NCBI GenBank assembly: GCA_028284445.1
Contig: JANQRS010000006.1
Coordinates: 285,186 to 349,185 of the forward strand
DNA: 64,000 nucleotides
Origin: Calditrichia bacterium
GTDB lineage: Bacteria > Calditrichota > Calditrichia > RBG-13-44-9 > J075
Direction of reading: 5' to 3'
Every line of letters begins with the position of its first letter. The first letter of the stretch is position 1. Position numbers and translations under genes: made by a program. This document shows positions 36,037-45,332 of this stretch, in pieces. The notes under the pieces are model-generated. The model was not told where the DNA came from and made no database searches. It saw only the letters and a program-made list of their open reading frames with translations.

Positions 36037-37112
36037 CCCTGCACCTCGTTATTTACCGGAAACTGAAAACGGACTCGAAAGATCTTCTCATGGGTTACCG
36101 GTTGGGCAGTGAACTGCACGTCTTTGCCATAAATTAATACCAACCGCTGCTGCAAATTCCGTAAGCCGGTGGATTCATGGGCATCACCTTTCTTACCGGA
36201 AATGGATTCCGCCAGGCTGTTTTCGACCAGACCTTGAATCGTGCCATTTTCCCGTTCGAGACTCAGGCGTATCCAACCGCCCCTGGGGGATTGACTGATG
36301 CCGTGCTTGATGGCATTTTCTACCAGCGGTTGCAGCATCATTGCCGGCATTTCCTGAGAAAGAAGTGAGGGATCGATATTCTCCTGATATGACAGGCGAT
36401 CCTGCAAACGGATTTTTTCAAGCTCCAGATAATGGTGCAGCAATTCCAGCTCACGGGAAAGGGAAATGGTATGAGTTGGGTTTTCCTTCAGCACATGCCG
36501 CAATAGGTCGGATAAGGCCACCAGCATTCGCCGGGCGCTACCGGGATTCGAAGTAATGAGAGCGTTTACGGAATTCAAAGCATTGAACAGGAAATGCGGA
36601 TTGATCTGCGCCTTTAAGGCCTTCCACTCCGATTCGCGTAACGACAAACGCAATTCTGCCTCGTGCAACTCCTTTTCCTTTACCTCAAAATAATAGATGA
36701 TGGCATAGTAAAGACCGGCGATCATAATGTATTTGAGGATGCCCTGTGGGTATTGCCAACCGGACGTTGCGCGGACATCCAGCATCACGAAGAGCATATT
36801 ATCCAAAATCAAATATGCCACGCCATAAGTCCAGGCCAGCCAGGCAATTGTAAAGAGATTCATCAACAGCAGGTGACTGGCGATGAAGGTCAGCGGCGAC
36901 ATCTTTCGCCAATCAAGCGTGCGAACGATTGGCCACACGCCGAGACTAAGAAAGAATAGAGGGATGGTAATATTGATCGAACTGAACAATGCGATGCCGT
37001 AAGTTTCAAGATCCCGTACCACGTAGCGCAATACCAGGGCATAGAAAAACAACCAGGCGGTCCACAGGAGCAGGTTGATTTTCAGAATCAATCTGAACGG
37101 GGTCTTATGCAT
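36033..37112 (-). CDS. LytS/YehU-type membrane histidine kinase
   Basis: A 359-residue sensor kinase. Four hydrophobic segments occupy residues 1-150, followed by a short coiled coil and the His_kinase domain with phospho-acceptor H in LKAQINPHFLFNALNSVNAL, then an HATPase with N box LVENAIKHGIS and GLRNLQQRL. It lacks a recognised sensory domain outside the membrane helices. The gene begins 14 bases after the ABC-2 permease/amidohydrolase fusion stop and overlaps the response regulator by four bases. The arrangement resembles NatK/NatR beside NatAB in Bacillus. Confidence 0.95.
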   Translation of the reverse strand: MHKTPFRLILKINLLLWTAWLFFYALVLRYVVRDLETYGIALFSSINITIPLFFLSLGVWPIVRTLDWRKMSPLTFIASHLLLMNLFTIAWLAWTYGVAYLILDNMLFVMLDVRATSGWQYPQGILKYIMIAGLYYAIIYYFEVKEKELHEAELRLSLRESEWKALKAQINPHFLFNALNSVNALITSNPGSARRMLVALSDLLRHVLKENPTHTISLSRELELLHHYLELEKIRLQDRLSYQENIDPSLLSQEMPAMMLQPLVENAIKHGISQSPRGGWIRLSLERENGTIQGLVENSLAESISGKKGDAHESTGLRNLQQRLVLIYGKDVQFTAQPVTHEKIFRVRFQFPVNNEVQG

Positions 37113-37126
37113 CAGCAGTCATTCTC

Positions 37127-39322
37127 TCAGTTAGTTGCCAGCAGCGATGGAATCTCCCGCGCTACCGGTTTACCCATCAAATATACTTCATGAATGCCGC
37201 GAAAGGCGCGAATATTTTCCAGGGGATTGTCTTTCAAAATGACCAGATCAGCCTTGGCGCCGGGAGCAATGCGTCCCAAGTCCGCTTTGCCGAGCCGGTC
37301 AGCAGCACGGCTGGTAGCAGAAATAATCACTTCAGAGGGTGCCATTCCCGCCTTTTCGACCAGCAACTCCATTTCGCGAATCAGTCCAGGTCCGTGGAAG
37401 GTGGCGGCATTGCCGGCATCGCTACCAGCGATGATCAGCACATTGGCCTTTGCAGCACGCGCAATCATGTCGGCAGAGGCATCCAGCCGTCCACCCATTA
37501 GCTTCCCGGTTTGCTCCTTATAGGGAATAGTGGCAATCCAGGACTGCGGTGAGGATAATGATTCCAGGATCATTGGTTGGGTCCACTCCTTCATCCAGGG
37601 GTCGGTAACGCCATCAGCGCTAAAAGCAGTCGCCATGCCTTCAACAACCGCCAGACTGGGCGTGATGGTAATCCCTTTTTCCGCCATCAAGGCCAGGGTT
37701 TCATCGCTGAGATCGGCCGGTGCATGCTCCAGGCCATCAGCGCCGGCATCAATCGCCAGGCGCACATGCGGATCCGCATCAACATGAACAGTGGTTTTAA
37801 TGCCTAGTTCCCGGGCAGTAGCAACAGCGGCACGAAAGGCAGCTTCATCGAGAATTGGCAGTCCGCCACTATAACTTCCGGCTTCTAATACCAGCTTGAT
37901 AATATCAACGCGATGCTCGCTGACCAAATTTTTGACAGCTTCACGCGCTTCCTCAGCGTTTGTTACCTGGCGTGTCGCCCTTTCCGCCAGTCCCGGCACC
38001 GAGCTGAATCGCGCGGCGGGATGTCCACCCGGGGCAGTGATGGATGCGCCGGCCATAAAGATGCGCGGTCCACTGAGCTGCCCGGCCGCAATGCGATCAC
38101 GAATATCATTTAAGAGATCCGGTTCATCCGTTAATGAAATCACATTGGTAACCCCCAGCGCAAGATAGATCTCCAGATCACGCTCCATGCGCGGTTGCAT
38201 ATGTTCTTCGATCGTCGCTGCCCCACCGGCAGAGCCGCCAAGATGCACATGCGAGTCAAATAAACCCGGGGTGATATACATGCCCTTGCGATCCAGCACT
38301 TCTGCGCCTTCCGGCACAGCAATATCAGATTTGCTACCAGACGCTTCAATTTCATCGCCGCGAACAAGAATACGCCCATCATCGATTACGTTACCAAGAC
38401 CGTCAATGATTGTCGCGCCGTCGATGACCAGCAATTTATCGTCCGTTGTCGATTTGGCTGCCTGAGCCGGCTTCGGTTTCGTGGCCATGCCCAACATCGG
38501 TCCGAACAAAAAGGCCAGCAGATAAACGCCAAGCACAACGCCGGCAGCGGTAATTAGCCCGCTGGTGTTAATGGGCTCATCACTCTCCCAGCGAAATGTA
38601 AGCGCATTTACCACAAATCCAACGATCCCGGTAATCACCAAAATGATAAGCGGAAAGAGCAATTGCCCAATATCGTCACCGCGAAAGATGGTCCCCTGGA
38701 ACATTTCAACAACATAGGTTGCCGGAATAAACGAACCAATCTTCTGTAACCACTGCGGCAAGAGAAAAAACGGCAGAGCGGCCCCGGAAAGAAACATCAT
38801 GGGGAAGAAAAGAAGGTTGGTAATTGCAGGCGCGGTCTTGGTATCGCGGGAAATGCTGCCGACAATTAGTCCCATTGGAATGAAGGCAAAAGCGGCGGCA
38901 GCAACGCAAACGAATACGCCTATCAGGCTGCCCTTGGGCGCCACATCGAACAGCAGTCGGGCAGCCACAAGCTGCAGGATCATCGAGAGGATCAGGCTGA
39001 AGAGGGCGGTTGCGGCAAAGGCAATGACGACAGAAAGCGAGCTTACCGGCGTCACGCGATAACGGCGAAACACACCTTTCTCCCGCTGTCCGACCATGTT
39101 CATTGCAACTCCGAAGAAGGAGGCGGAAATAATCGTGATGGTCAGGATACCGGGCAATAGATAGCTGATTTGCCGTGCCTCACCGCGGCCAAAGATATAG
39201 GCAAAGCCGACCAGGAAAAAGAGTGGAAAAGCAATGCTCCAAAAAAGCGCGGTCTTGGATCGTAAGGTTTCCAGGAGGTAAGCCCAGCTCAGACTGCCGG
39301 CACCACGAAGTGACATATTCAT
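37127..39322 (-). CDS. ABC-2 permease fused to a metal-dependent amidohydrolase
   Basis: A 731-residue fusion. Residues 1-245 are a six-helix ABC-2 permease (ABC2_membrane signature QREKGVFRRYRVTPVS at 79-94). A seventh helix at 253-278 precedes residues 295-727, a complete imidazolonepropionase-like amidohydrolase: H358-V-H360, Lys K476, H513 (TTVHVDADP), H533 (GLEHAPAD) and D635 (AGSDAGN), all five usual metal-site positions. With an odd number of helices the enzyme should lie in the periplasm. GGGGA precedes the ATG. The ATPase gene lies 108 bases upstream, and the kinase/regulator pair follows. One continuous frame with no stop or shift is seen, so this is not a simple misread. Confidence 0.93.
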   Translation of the reverse strand: MNMSLRGAGSLSWAYLLETLRSKTALFWSIAFPLFFLVGFAYIFGRGEARQISYLLPGILTITIISASFFGVAMNMVGQREKGVFRRYRVTPVSSLSVVIAFAATALFSLILSMILQLVAARLLFDVAPKGSLIGVFVCVAAAAFAFIPMGLIVGSISRDTKTAPAITNLLFFPMMFLSGAALPFFLLPQWLQKIGSFIPATYVVEMFQGTIFRGDDIGQLLFPLIILVITGIVGFVVNALTFRWESDEPINTSGLITAAGVVLGVYLLAFLFGPMLGMATKPKPAQAAKSTTDDKLLVIDGATIIDGLGNVIDDGRILVRGDEIEASGSKSDIAVPEGAEVLDRKGMYITPGLFDSHVHLGGSAGGAATIEEHMQPRMERDLEIYLALGVTNVISLTDEPDLLNDIRDRIAAGQLSGPRIFMAGASITAPGGHPAARFSSVPGLAERATRQVTNAEEAREAVKNLVSEHRVDIIKLVLEAGSYSGGLPILDEAAFRAAVATARELGIKTTVHVDADPHVRLAIDAGADGLEHAPADLSDETLALMAEKGITITPSLAVVEGMATAFSADGVTDPWMKEWTQPMILESLSSPQSWIATIPYKEQTGKLMGGRLDASADMIARAAKANVLIIAGSDAGNAATFHGPGLIREMELLVEKAGMAPSEVIISATSRAADRLGKADLGRIAPGAKADLVILKDNPLENIRAFRGIHEVYLMGKPVAREIPSLLATN

Positions 39323-39355
39323 TTTTAGTCCCCAAACAAATTTCGTTATTCGTTG

Positions 39356-39405
39356 TTTACATCCCCCTTAAATCCCCTTCGAAGGGGGACACAGGGGGAT
39401 GTAAA
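39356..39405. repeat. CATCCCCC palindromic repeat, copy 2
   Basis: Reads TTTACATCCCCCTTAAATCC on the left and ACACAGGGGGATGTAAA on the right with the CCTTCGAAGG centre. It lies inside an operon, between the ATPase and permease/amidohydrolase genes, so it would form a hairpin in their shared transcript. Confidence 0.85.
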
Positions 39406-39430
39406 TCTTTCAATGCTTCAATCTTCATTC

Positions 39431-40345
39431 CTAATTGTCCTTCTCCGGCTTGCCCACCACGTCGAGATAGACATCCTCCAGGGTCGGGCGTTTCATGCGT
39501 AGATCTTTCAGCGTGATCTTCTGTGCTTTCAGAATCTCTCCGAGGGCCAGTACCGAGTTTGTCGGATCTTTAGTAAGAAAGCGGTAATACTCACCTTGGC
39601 GGCCCTGATCAACTGCGCCGGTACGCAACAACGGTTCCGGATCGAAGCGGTCTCCTTCAACAGCAATCCACACGGTAGAGGCACCTTCCGCCTGACCAAT
39701 CAAGTCGAACGGCGAACCATCAGCGACCAGCTCGCCGCTCTTGATCATAATGACCCGATCGCACAGCTTTTCCGCCTCTTCGATATAGTGGGTGGTGAGA
39801 ATAACCGTTCTCCCCATGCCCTTCAAATTCTCGATGATCGCATGCACCTGGCGACGTGCTACCGGATCCAACCCGGTCGTCGGCTCGTCGAGAATGATCA
39901 ATTCCGGATCATTAATCAGAGCCAGGCCAATCGCCAGGCGCTGCTTCTGCCCTCCTGAAAGGGTCGTATTGCGGCTTTTGGCTTTTTCCTGGAGCTCTAC
40001 CTGGCCTAACACCTCATTGACCGGACGAGACTTTTCGAAAAAGGCAGCAAACATTTGTAGGGTTTCCAGTGGGGTCAAATCATCCGGAAGCGGCGTTGCC
40101 TGTAGTTGCACCCCAATTTTCTCCTTGAGCTCGCGTGGCGTCTTCATCGGATCCATATCCAATACAGATAACTTCCCACTGCTTCGGGAGCGAAGGCCTT
40201 CAATGATCTCAACAAGGGTCGTTTTGCCGGCGCCGTTTGGCCCAAGCAGGCCGACCACGCCGCCAGCCTCAATTTCCAGATCAATACCACGCAGTGCATG
40301 CACATCATTATAGGATTTCTTCAACTGTTCAGCTTGAATAATCAT
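39431..40345 (-). CDS. ABC transporter ATP-binding protein (drug/sodium exporter type)
   Basis: A 304-residue ATPase with Walker A GPNGAGKTT (34-42), Q-loop VQLQATPLPDDLTP, signature LSGGQKQRLAIGLAL, Walker B LIILDEPTTGLDP and switch His in LTTHYIEEAEKL. The C-terminal 80 residues form the extra domain seen in CcmA/NatA/DrrA-like exporters. It pairs with the ABC-2 permease domain encoded next. It starts an operon running through the permease fusion and the LytS/LytTR pair. Confidence 0.95.
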   Translation of the reverse strand: MIIQAEQLKKSYNDVHALRGIDLEIEAGGVVGLLGPNGAGKTTLVEIIEGLRSRSSGKLSVLDMDPMKTPRELKEKIGVQLQATPLPDDLTPLETLQMFAAFFEKSRPVNEVLGQVELQEKAKSRNTTLSGGQKQRLAIGLALINDPELIILDEPTTGLDPVARRQVHAIIENLKGMGRTVILTTHYIEEAEKLCDRVIMIKSGELVADGSPFDLIGQAEGASTVWIAVEGDRFDPEPLLRTGAVDQGRQGEYYRFLTKDPTNSVLALGEILKAQKITLKDLRMKRPTLEDVYLDVVGKPEKDN

Positions 40346-40456
40346 TGTCTTTTTTCTTTCTTTGGTCGCAATCGTTACTCATGCTTTCTCTTGAATACCA
40401 GTTTCAGATTTTTCCTGGTATCAAAATCTCGCAAGATCGAATCGCTATTGTACCGG

Positions 40457-41236
40457 CTATTTGTTTTCCGCTAACTGCATTTCCTTGACCTTGGGGAGCA
40501 ATACGTAAGAGACCCAGCGATTTTCAGGGTGCATCGACAGGACTGTGTTAAAGTGTGCCTCCGCAACATCAAGCTCTCCACGTTCCATCGCCAGCCGTCC
40601 CAACCAAATACACGGCGTTGCTTTACCCCAGTCCGGCGCCAGGCTCGACGCTGGTTGAAAGGTTTTGAAATACTTCACGGCTTTCTCGAAAGACACCTTG
40701 GCCTTGTCTTTTCCGCCGCCAAACATACCGGGCGTGTGAAAACTGGAAATACCTTCGATGAGGTGAATGCGCGGGTTTTCCGGGGAAATTTCTTTGGCTT
40801 TGCTGATGGCTATGCCGCTACGTGGGCCATATACCATGCCCTTAATTGGAGACACAGAAATCTTAAGCCCGTAGCAACTGGACAGCAAACCATATGCCTC
40901 GGCAAAATTCTCATCCATTTCAATGGCCTTGTTGAGGTGCTCGATGGCATCGTCTACCAACTTATCTGCCTGCTCATTTTCCTTTCTGGAAATATGATCC
41001 TGGACCATGTAATAGCCAGACAGGGCAATATAGTAGTGCGCTAATTTCTTGTGTTCCGTCACCCGCAAAAGGCGTTCAAATTTAGCACGGACATTGCTCA
41101 TCTCGCTCATATTCCACAAGCGCACCACTTCCCGCTGCTCGTCAAGCACCTGTTGAAAAAGGGAGTCAGTCTCATTCATGGCCAAAACAGGCAGGCTCAC
41201 GATAAACAGCAATGCGATTGTCAGTAATTTTTTCAT
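40457..41236 (-). CDS. Periplasmic TPR-repeat protein
   Basis: A 259-residue exported protein with signal peptide MKKLLTIALLFIVSLPVLAM. The start at 41236 has GAGG seven bases upstream. Several TPR-like helix pairs follow, the clearest being HLNKAIEMDENFAEAYGLLSSCYG and ARVSFEKAV-like and AEAHFNTVLSMHPENRW segments. It probably scaffolds protein contacts outside the cytoplasm. It lies 111 bases before the ABC ATPase gene on the same strand and may share its transcript; a direct role in transport is unproven. Confidence 0.8.
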   Translation of the reverse strand: MKKLLTIALLFIVSLPVLAMNETDSLFQQVLDEQREVVRLWNMSEMSNVRAKFERLLRVTEHKKLAHYYIALSGYYMVQDHISRKENEQADKLVDDAIEHLNKAIEMDENFAEAYGLLSSCYGLKISVSPIKGMVYGPRSGIAISKAKEISPENPRIHLIEGISSFHTPGMFGGGKDKAKVSFEKAVKYFKTFQPASSLAPDWGKATPCIWLGRLAMERGELDVAEAHFNTVLSMHPENRWVSYVLLPKVKEMQLAENK

Positions 41237-41280
41237 GTCATACCTCAAAAGTTTAACAGGTTATTGCAAAATCAATTCGA

Positions 41281-42006
41281 TTATCCGCCGGCGCCAATCA
41301 CCAGGCGCAGGAAGGGACCGGTAAGCGGAAAATCAGGCCCACCGCTCACAGTTAATTCTTCGGTTCCCCAATCACCGGGCGCCGGAACAAAGTTATACCC
41401 TGCTCGCAGACCAAGGATGAAGCCACCCTTGCGGCTGGTTAGATTTTTGCCAAAATTGAACACATAGTCGATGCCGAGCGCGGCATTGAGCAGGAGGCTT
41501 TCCTGCTTGAGTGACACAGCACGTCCCGGTTCAGCGAGAATATCATCAAAGGAAGCCGTTCCCAGCTCCTCAATCCGTAATTCCATTGAAATACCACCGA
41601 TGCCGAGTACGGGATAAATATTCCAGGTGCGATTGGTAAACAGGGTAAACCCGATATTAAAGGCACCCATGCCACCGGTCAGCGTGGATTTATATTGATT
41701 GTTCGCATCGGTACCGGTTTGCTCAATGAATCCATGTCCTTCTCCGCCGAGAATCAGGCGATTGAAGACCACATGTCCGCCGCCGCCCATGCTAAAGAGC
41801 GCCTCCGAGAAGTCTTCAAATCCACCGGCTGATAGCAGATTGGCATTGAGATCATCGATATCCGCCATATTGCCACTGACCATGAAATAGCCGTAACCGC
41901 CGTCGGTGCTGCTTCGCCAGCTATCATTCTGCGCAAACATTGAGATGCTGAATACAATTAGCAGGATGCTTATCACGCGAAAATATGTTGGCAGTCCATT
42001 CTTCAT
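41281..42006 (-). CDS. Outer-membrane beta-barrel protein (241 aa)
   Basis: Start at 42006 because GGAG sits six bases upstream; the frame extends to 42018. A signal peptide (FRVISILLIVFSISMFAQ) leads into glycine- and aromatic-rich strands such as GGYGYFMVSG, GGGGHVVFNRLILGGEGHGF and LTGGMGAFNIGFTLF, ending in PFLRLVIGAGG. No family is recognised. It lies 44 bases before the TPR gene on the same strand, and after the TonB-dependent receptor, so an envelope role is likely. Confidence 0.72.
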   Translation of the reverse strand: MKNGLPTYFRVISILLIVFSISMFAQNDSWRSSTDGGYGYFMVSGNMADIDDLNANLLSAGGFEDFSEALFSMGGGGHVVFNRLILGGEGHGFIEQTGTDANNQYKSTLTGGMGAFNIGFTLFTNRTWNIYPVLGIGGISMELRIEELGTASFDDILAEPGRAVSLKQESLLLNAALGIDYVFNFGKNLTSRKGGFILGLRAGYNFVPAPGDWGTEELTVSGGPDFPLTGPFLRLVIGAGG

Positions 42007-42039
42007 TTCGTTCTCCATTGTATAGATTTTTGGAAGACC

Positions 42040-42090
42040 CCGGATGGCATCCTTTAGAGGGATGCCACCCCTCTAAAGGATGCCATCCGG
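42040..42090. repeat. Palindromic repeat, GGATGGCATCC family, long copy
   Basis: Perfect 21-base arms, beginning CCGGATGGCATCCTTTAGAG and mirrored on the right, with a nine-base loop. The copy at 13756-13788 corresponds to this one minus 18 bases. It lies between the TonB receptor stop and the barrel gene. Confidence 0.85.
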
Positions 42091-42113
42091 CTTTGGGAAG
42101 CGCAGGGAATACC

Positions 42114-44252
42114 TTACATCGTTACAGATACGCCAAAATACACGTTCCTCAACATCGAGGATGTCACTGCAGTCCGGCGTTGATAATCGTTCGAATAAAG
42201 GTAGTCGAAAATATTTTCACGCCCTAATACATTGGCAACGGCCAGGTAGAAGATGGTAAGATTACCGCTAAAGAACTGGCGCAGATGCGAAATATTGAGG
42301 TCCATTTTCTGGTAGCTTGGCACCCGGCTATCGTGGTAAAGATCAGCTACACTGGAATAGGGCTTACCGGTTGCATAGCGATAGCTCACGCCAGCGGACC
42401 AGCGTTGTGCAAGGTCAATTTCCAGCACGCTGGTCATTGTATGAGTAATATCAAATTCCGGAGATGCCGCCGCCGGCGCGTCCAGCCAAAAGCGTTCCGC
42501 ATCCAGATAGCTGTAGGACACCCAGCCGTTGAAGCGCTGCCATTTGCGCTTCAGAAAGAGGTCAATGCCGCGTGCAAAACCGGAGCCTTCATTGTCAATA
42601 TTGATTTCAGCATTGTAGAGCCACAGATCCTGATAATCTTTATAATAGCCTTCAAGGCGAAAGTTGGATGTCTCCGTCTGACGCGATATGCCGGCGATAT
42701 AATGTGTTGCACGACTGGCCTGAAGGCGGGGATTGCCAACAAATGGGTCGTAGAAATCCGGTCGTGGGAACTGATGATAGTCGCCGGTTGAAAAAAGCAG
42801 ATTCCAGTTATCTGTCACTTGCAGGGTCATCGACAAACGCGGATCCAGGAAGGACTGCTCAGCAACCGAATCATTTTCGTACCGTAAACCTGCGGTGATC
42901 CCCAGCGAATTAAATGGCCGCCAGTACAGTTGGGAGAAAATCACGCCACGATTTGAAGCATAATTGGTGTCAATTCGCCGGGTTTCGGCATTCTCGCGAA
43001 TGTCGAGATCGCTCAGAGGAACCAGGCCGAAAATGCCGACGGTATTTCTGAAAAACGCCACACCGCTTCGCCAATTCAGGAATGAGTTAAGCTGGTGTTC
43101 CGCCTGAAATCGCGCCTGGTATAAGGCATCTTTGGTCTCCAAATCGAGCACAGCAAGCTGTTGCTCCTGTGCAAAGTCCGAATAGGCAAGGTTGCCGGTA
43201 AACAACCAATTGGATGCGCTTAAGTGCCGCCAGCGCAGATTGTAAAGATTATTGGTGCCACCGCCTTCAAAGAAAGCCTGGTCGTCCGGGCGGGTTATTT
43301 CTATACCAACATTATCGTCTTCGCGAAACACAAACAGCTTCAGCGAACCCCGCGGGGCATATTGGTACATCAAGTTCATATTGATGTCGTAGGCATTGGG
43401 ATATTGCGAGAAGCGCCGACTGTGGCCATTCAGCTTAAAAAGTGGCTTGGTATTGCTGTAATTGCCTGAAAGTGAGAGTCCCACCTTGCCATCTGCCAGC
43501 GGTAAATTCAGCATGGTAGAGGAGGCCGCTAAACCGAGGCCAAGGGTGAGCGCGCGGCGTACCGGAATGTCAACGCTTTCTATAATCAGGGTGCCGGAAA
43601 GTGCGTTGCCGTATTCCGCAGAAAAGCCTCCGCTGGAAAAGAAAGTCTCGCGGGCAAGGAAGGGATTGATGGTTCCAAAGAAACCGCCGTTTGGCGATTC
43701 GTAGCGATAAGGATGGTTTAAATAAGCGCCATCGAGAATCACCACGGTTTCAGAGACATCGCCACCGCGTACAAAAAGGCCGGCGCCATCATCCACTTGC
43801 TGCAAACCCGGGAAGGTCTTAATTGCCCGGAAGATATCGGCCGCGGCGCCCGGTGTGCGAACCACTTCCAGCGGGGTAAGGGTGACGCCTTCCTGCTCGC
43901 CACTGCTAAAGCTGCTGGCAGTTACCAACACCTGCTCGCCAAGCACGGCCTCCTGAACCAGGACAATCTCCAGGGTCTGATCCCGACCGGGCACATAATC
44001 CAATTCCTGACGCCATTCCCGATATCCGACATAGACACAAACTACCGTAAACGCCGATTTGGCATCTATCTGAAACGAGAAGTTGCCCTCATCATCACTG
44101 ATGCTACCATCGATCGTACCTTCCACAAAAACATTGGCCGCCGGTAAAGGATTGCGCCATTCGTCAGTGACAGTACCGCTGATGTGAATAGACTGCGCCT
44201 GCAGCAAGTTAGCGAATATGATCAAGATTGTGAAAAATACGGAGCGTTTCAT
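42114..44252 (-). CDS. TonB-dependent receptor with carboxypeptidase-regulatory-like domain
   Basis: A 712-residue outer-membrane receptor. The start at 44252 has GGGA upstream and begins the signal peptide MKRSVFFTILIIFANLLQAQ. Residues 22-110 form a CarboxypepD_reg-like domain (ISGTVTDEWRNPLPAANVFV), residues 125-240 the plug (FPGLQQVDDGAGLFVRGGD), and the rest a 22-strand barrel ending in NVYFGVSVTM. The receptor imports ligands in energy-dependent fashion through TonB; the substrate is not evident. It heads a run of minus-strand genes down to 35290. Confidence 0.93.
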   Translation of the reverse strand: MKRSVFFTILIIFANLLQAQSIHISGTVTDEWRNPLPAANVFVEGTIDGSISDDEGNFSFQIDAKSAFTVVCVYVGYREWRQELDYVPGRDQTLEIVLVQEAVLGEQVLVTASSFSSGEQEGVTLTPLEVVRTPGAAADIFRAIKTFPGLQQVDDGAGLFVRGGDVSETVVILDGAYLNHPYRYESPNGGFFGTINPFLARETFFSSGGFSAEYGNALSGTLIIESVDIPVRRALTLGLGLAASSTMLNLPLADGKVGLSLSGNYSNTKPLFKLNGHSRRFSQYPNAYDINMNLMYQYAPRGSLKLFVFREDDNVGIEITRPDDQAFFEGGGTNNLYNLRWRHLSASNWLFTGNLAYSDFAQEQQLAVLDLETKDALYQARFQAEHQLNSFLNWRSGVAFFRNTVGIFGLVPLSDLDIRENAETRRIDTNYASNRGVIFSQLYWRPFNSLGITAGLRYENDSVAEQSFLDPRLSMTLQVTDNWNLLFSTGDYHQFPRPDFYDPFVGNPRLQASRATHYIAGISRQTETSNFRLEGYYKDYQDLWLYNAEINIDNEGSGFARGIDLFLKRKWQRFNGWVSYSYLDAERFWLDAPAAASPEFDITHTMTSVLEIDLAQRWSAGVSYRYATGKPYSSVADLYHDSRVPSYQKMDLNISHLRQFFSGNLTIFYLAVANVLGRENIFDYLYSNDYQRRTAVTSSMLRNVYFGVSVTM

Positions 44253-44295
44253 GTTGAATTCCCACTTCAATTTTTTGGGCATTGGTATCAAAAAA

Positions 44296-44380
44296 TTTGA
44301 CAGGATCTACAAGGTTTACAGGATAAGAAGCAAGCTGCCAACTAACATCCTGTTGATCCTGTTAATCCTGTCAGAAAATT
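44296..44380. repeat. GACAGGAT repeat, copy 1
   Basis: Left end TTTGACAGGATCTACAAGGT with TTACAGGAT following; right end ATCCTGTTGATCCTGTTAAT with CCTGTCA following. The halves are inverted and each is made of short direct repeats of ACAGGAT. A related copy lies at 47632-47709. It sits in the 381-base gap between the TonB receptor and nfuA, which otherwise shows no feature besides GGGGAATT before nfuA. Confidence 0.75.
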
Positions 44381-44633
44381 AGTTTCTGCCTGTCTGGTTA
44401 AAACTTACGGCGTTTTCGGTGGATGGCCGGCGCAATTCGATGAAGGGGCAGTATTCGTCGATAAACGGCGCATATTTCCCATGAATGGTGCAGATATCTG
44501 TAACAATTGGCGCGCTGAACCATCCAATGCTATACAAAATCTTATTGCAGTCATATCGCTGTCTTTGTAATATGAGGCAGGCTTTGAGGAGCCCGATACA
44601 GAGACATTCATCCACATCAACAGGGGAATTGCC

Positions 44634-45326
44634 ATGGCGGCATGGTTCAGCAAGAAAAAAGACGAAGACAAGAAAGATGATAATCAGCAAAACGCAGCTG
44701 ATAAGCAGTCCACAAATAGCGACGAAAATACAGATCAGGCATCTGAAATGATTATCGTTACGGATGCTGCCCGCGACAAACTGCTCGAATTGATCGGCAA
44801 TGCGGTTTCCCCGGTCCTTGGGGTGCGAATTATCGCCGAAGCAACCTCACCGGTCAATCCCGAATACAGCCTCGGCTTTGTCCAGGAAGGCGAAAATTAT
44901 CACGACGATACCGTGGTCGAGTTCGGTGATTTCAATGTATATGTCGATCCGGAAAGCCTGGAATACGTGGATGGGGTTCAACTGGACTTTATCACCACCG
45001 GCATGGGCGGCGGATTTCGCATTGAGAAGCCAAAGGCACAGATGAAACTCGATGGCCCGTTGGCAGAAAAGATCCAGAAGGTCATCGATGATCAGATTAA
45101 TCCAGCCCTGGCAATGCACGGCGGCAACGTTAGCCTGATTGATGTCAAGGAATCAACCGCTTATATCGAACTCGGCGGCGGTTGCCGTGGTTGCGGTATG
45201 GTTGACGTCACCCTGAAGCAAGGCATCGAGAAAATGATCATGGGCGCCGTCCCGGAAATCACCAAAATTCTCGATACCACCGACCACGCAAGCGGCAGCA
45301 ACCCCTATTATCAGCCATCGAAGTAA
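44634..45326 (+). CDS. nfuA: NfuA-type Fe-S cluster scaffold/carrier
   Basis: A 230-residue protein with a charged N-terminal extension (1-36), a degenerate A-type (HesB/IscA-like) domain (38-135) without the usual three cysteines, and a NifU C-terminal domain with the cluster ligands C184 and C187 in GGGCRGCGMVDVTL. This domain order is that of NfuA, which carries 4Fe-4S clusters to target enzymes. The next gene, six bases on, encodes a radical-SAM enzyme needing such a cluster, so the pairing makes sense. Confidence 0.93.
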   Translation: MAAWFSKKKDEDKKDDNQQNAADKQSTNSDENTDQASEMIIVTDAARDKLLELIGNAVSPVLGVRIIAEATSPVNPEYSLGFVQEGENYHDDTVVEFGDFNVYVDPESLEYVDGVQLDFITTGMGGGFRIEKPKAQMKLDGPLAEKIQKVIDDQINPALAMHGGNVSLIDVKESTAYIELGGGCRGCGMVDVTLKQGIEKMIMGAVPEITKILDTTDHASGSNPYYQPSK

Positions 45327-45332
45327 ACGGCA

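Noticed and set aside
37127..39322. Reading the permease/amidohydrolase as two genes joined by a missed stop
   Set aside because: The frame is continuous, the linker contains a credible extra helix, and there is no ribosome-binding site with a start codon near residues 285-300.
44296..44380. tRNA gene or riboswitch
   Set aside because: The symmetry comes from short ACAGGAT repeats and recurs at 47632; no cloverleaf or aptamer core can be drawn.
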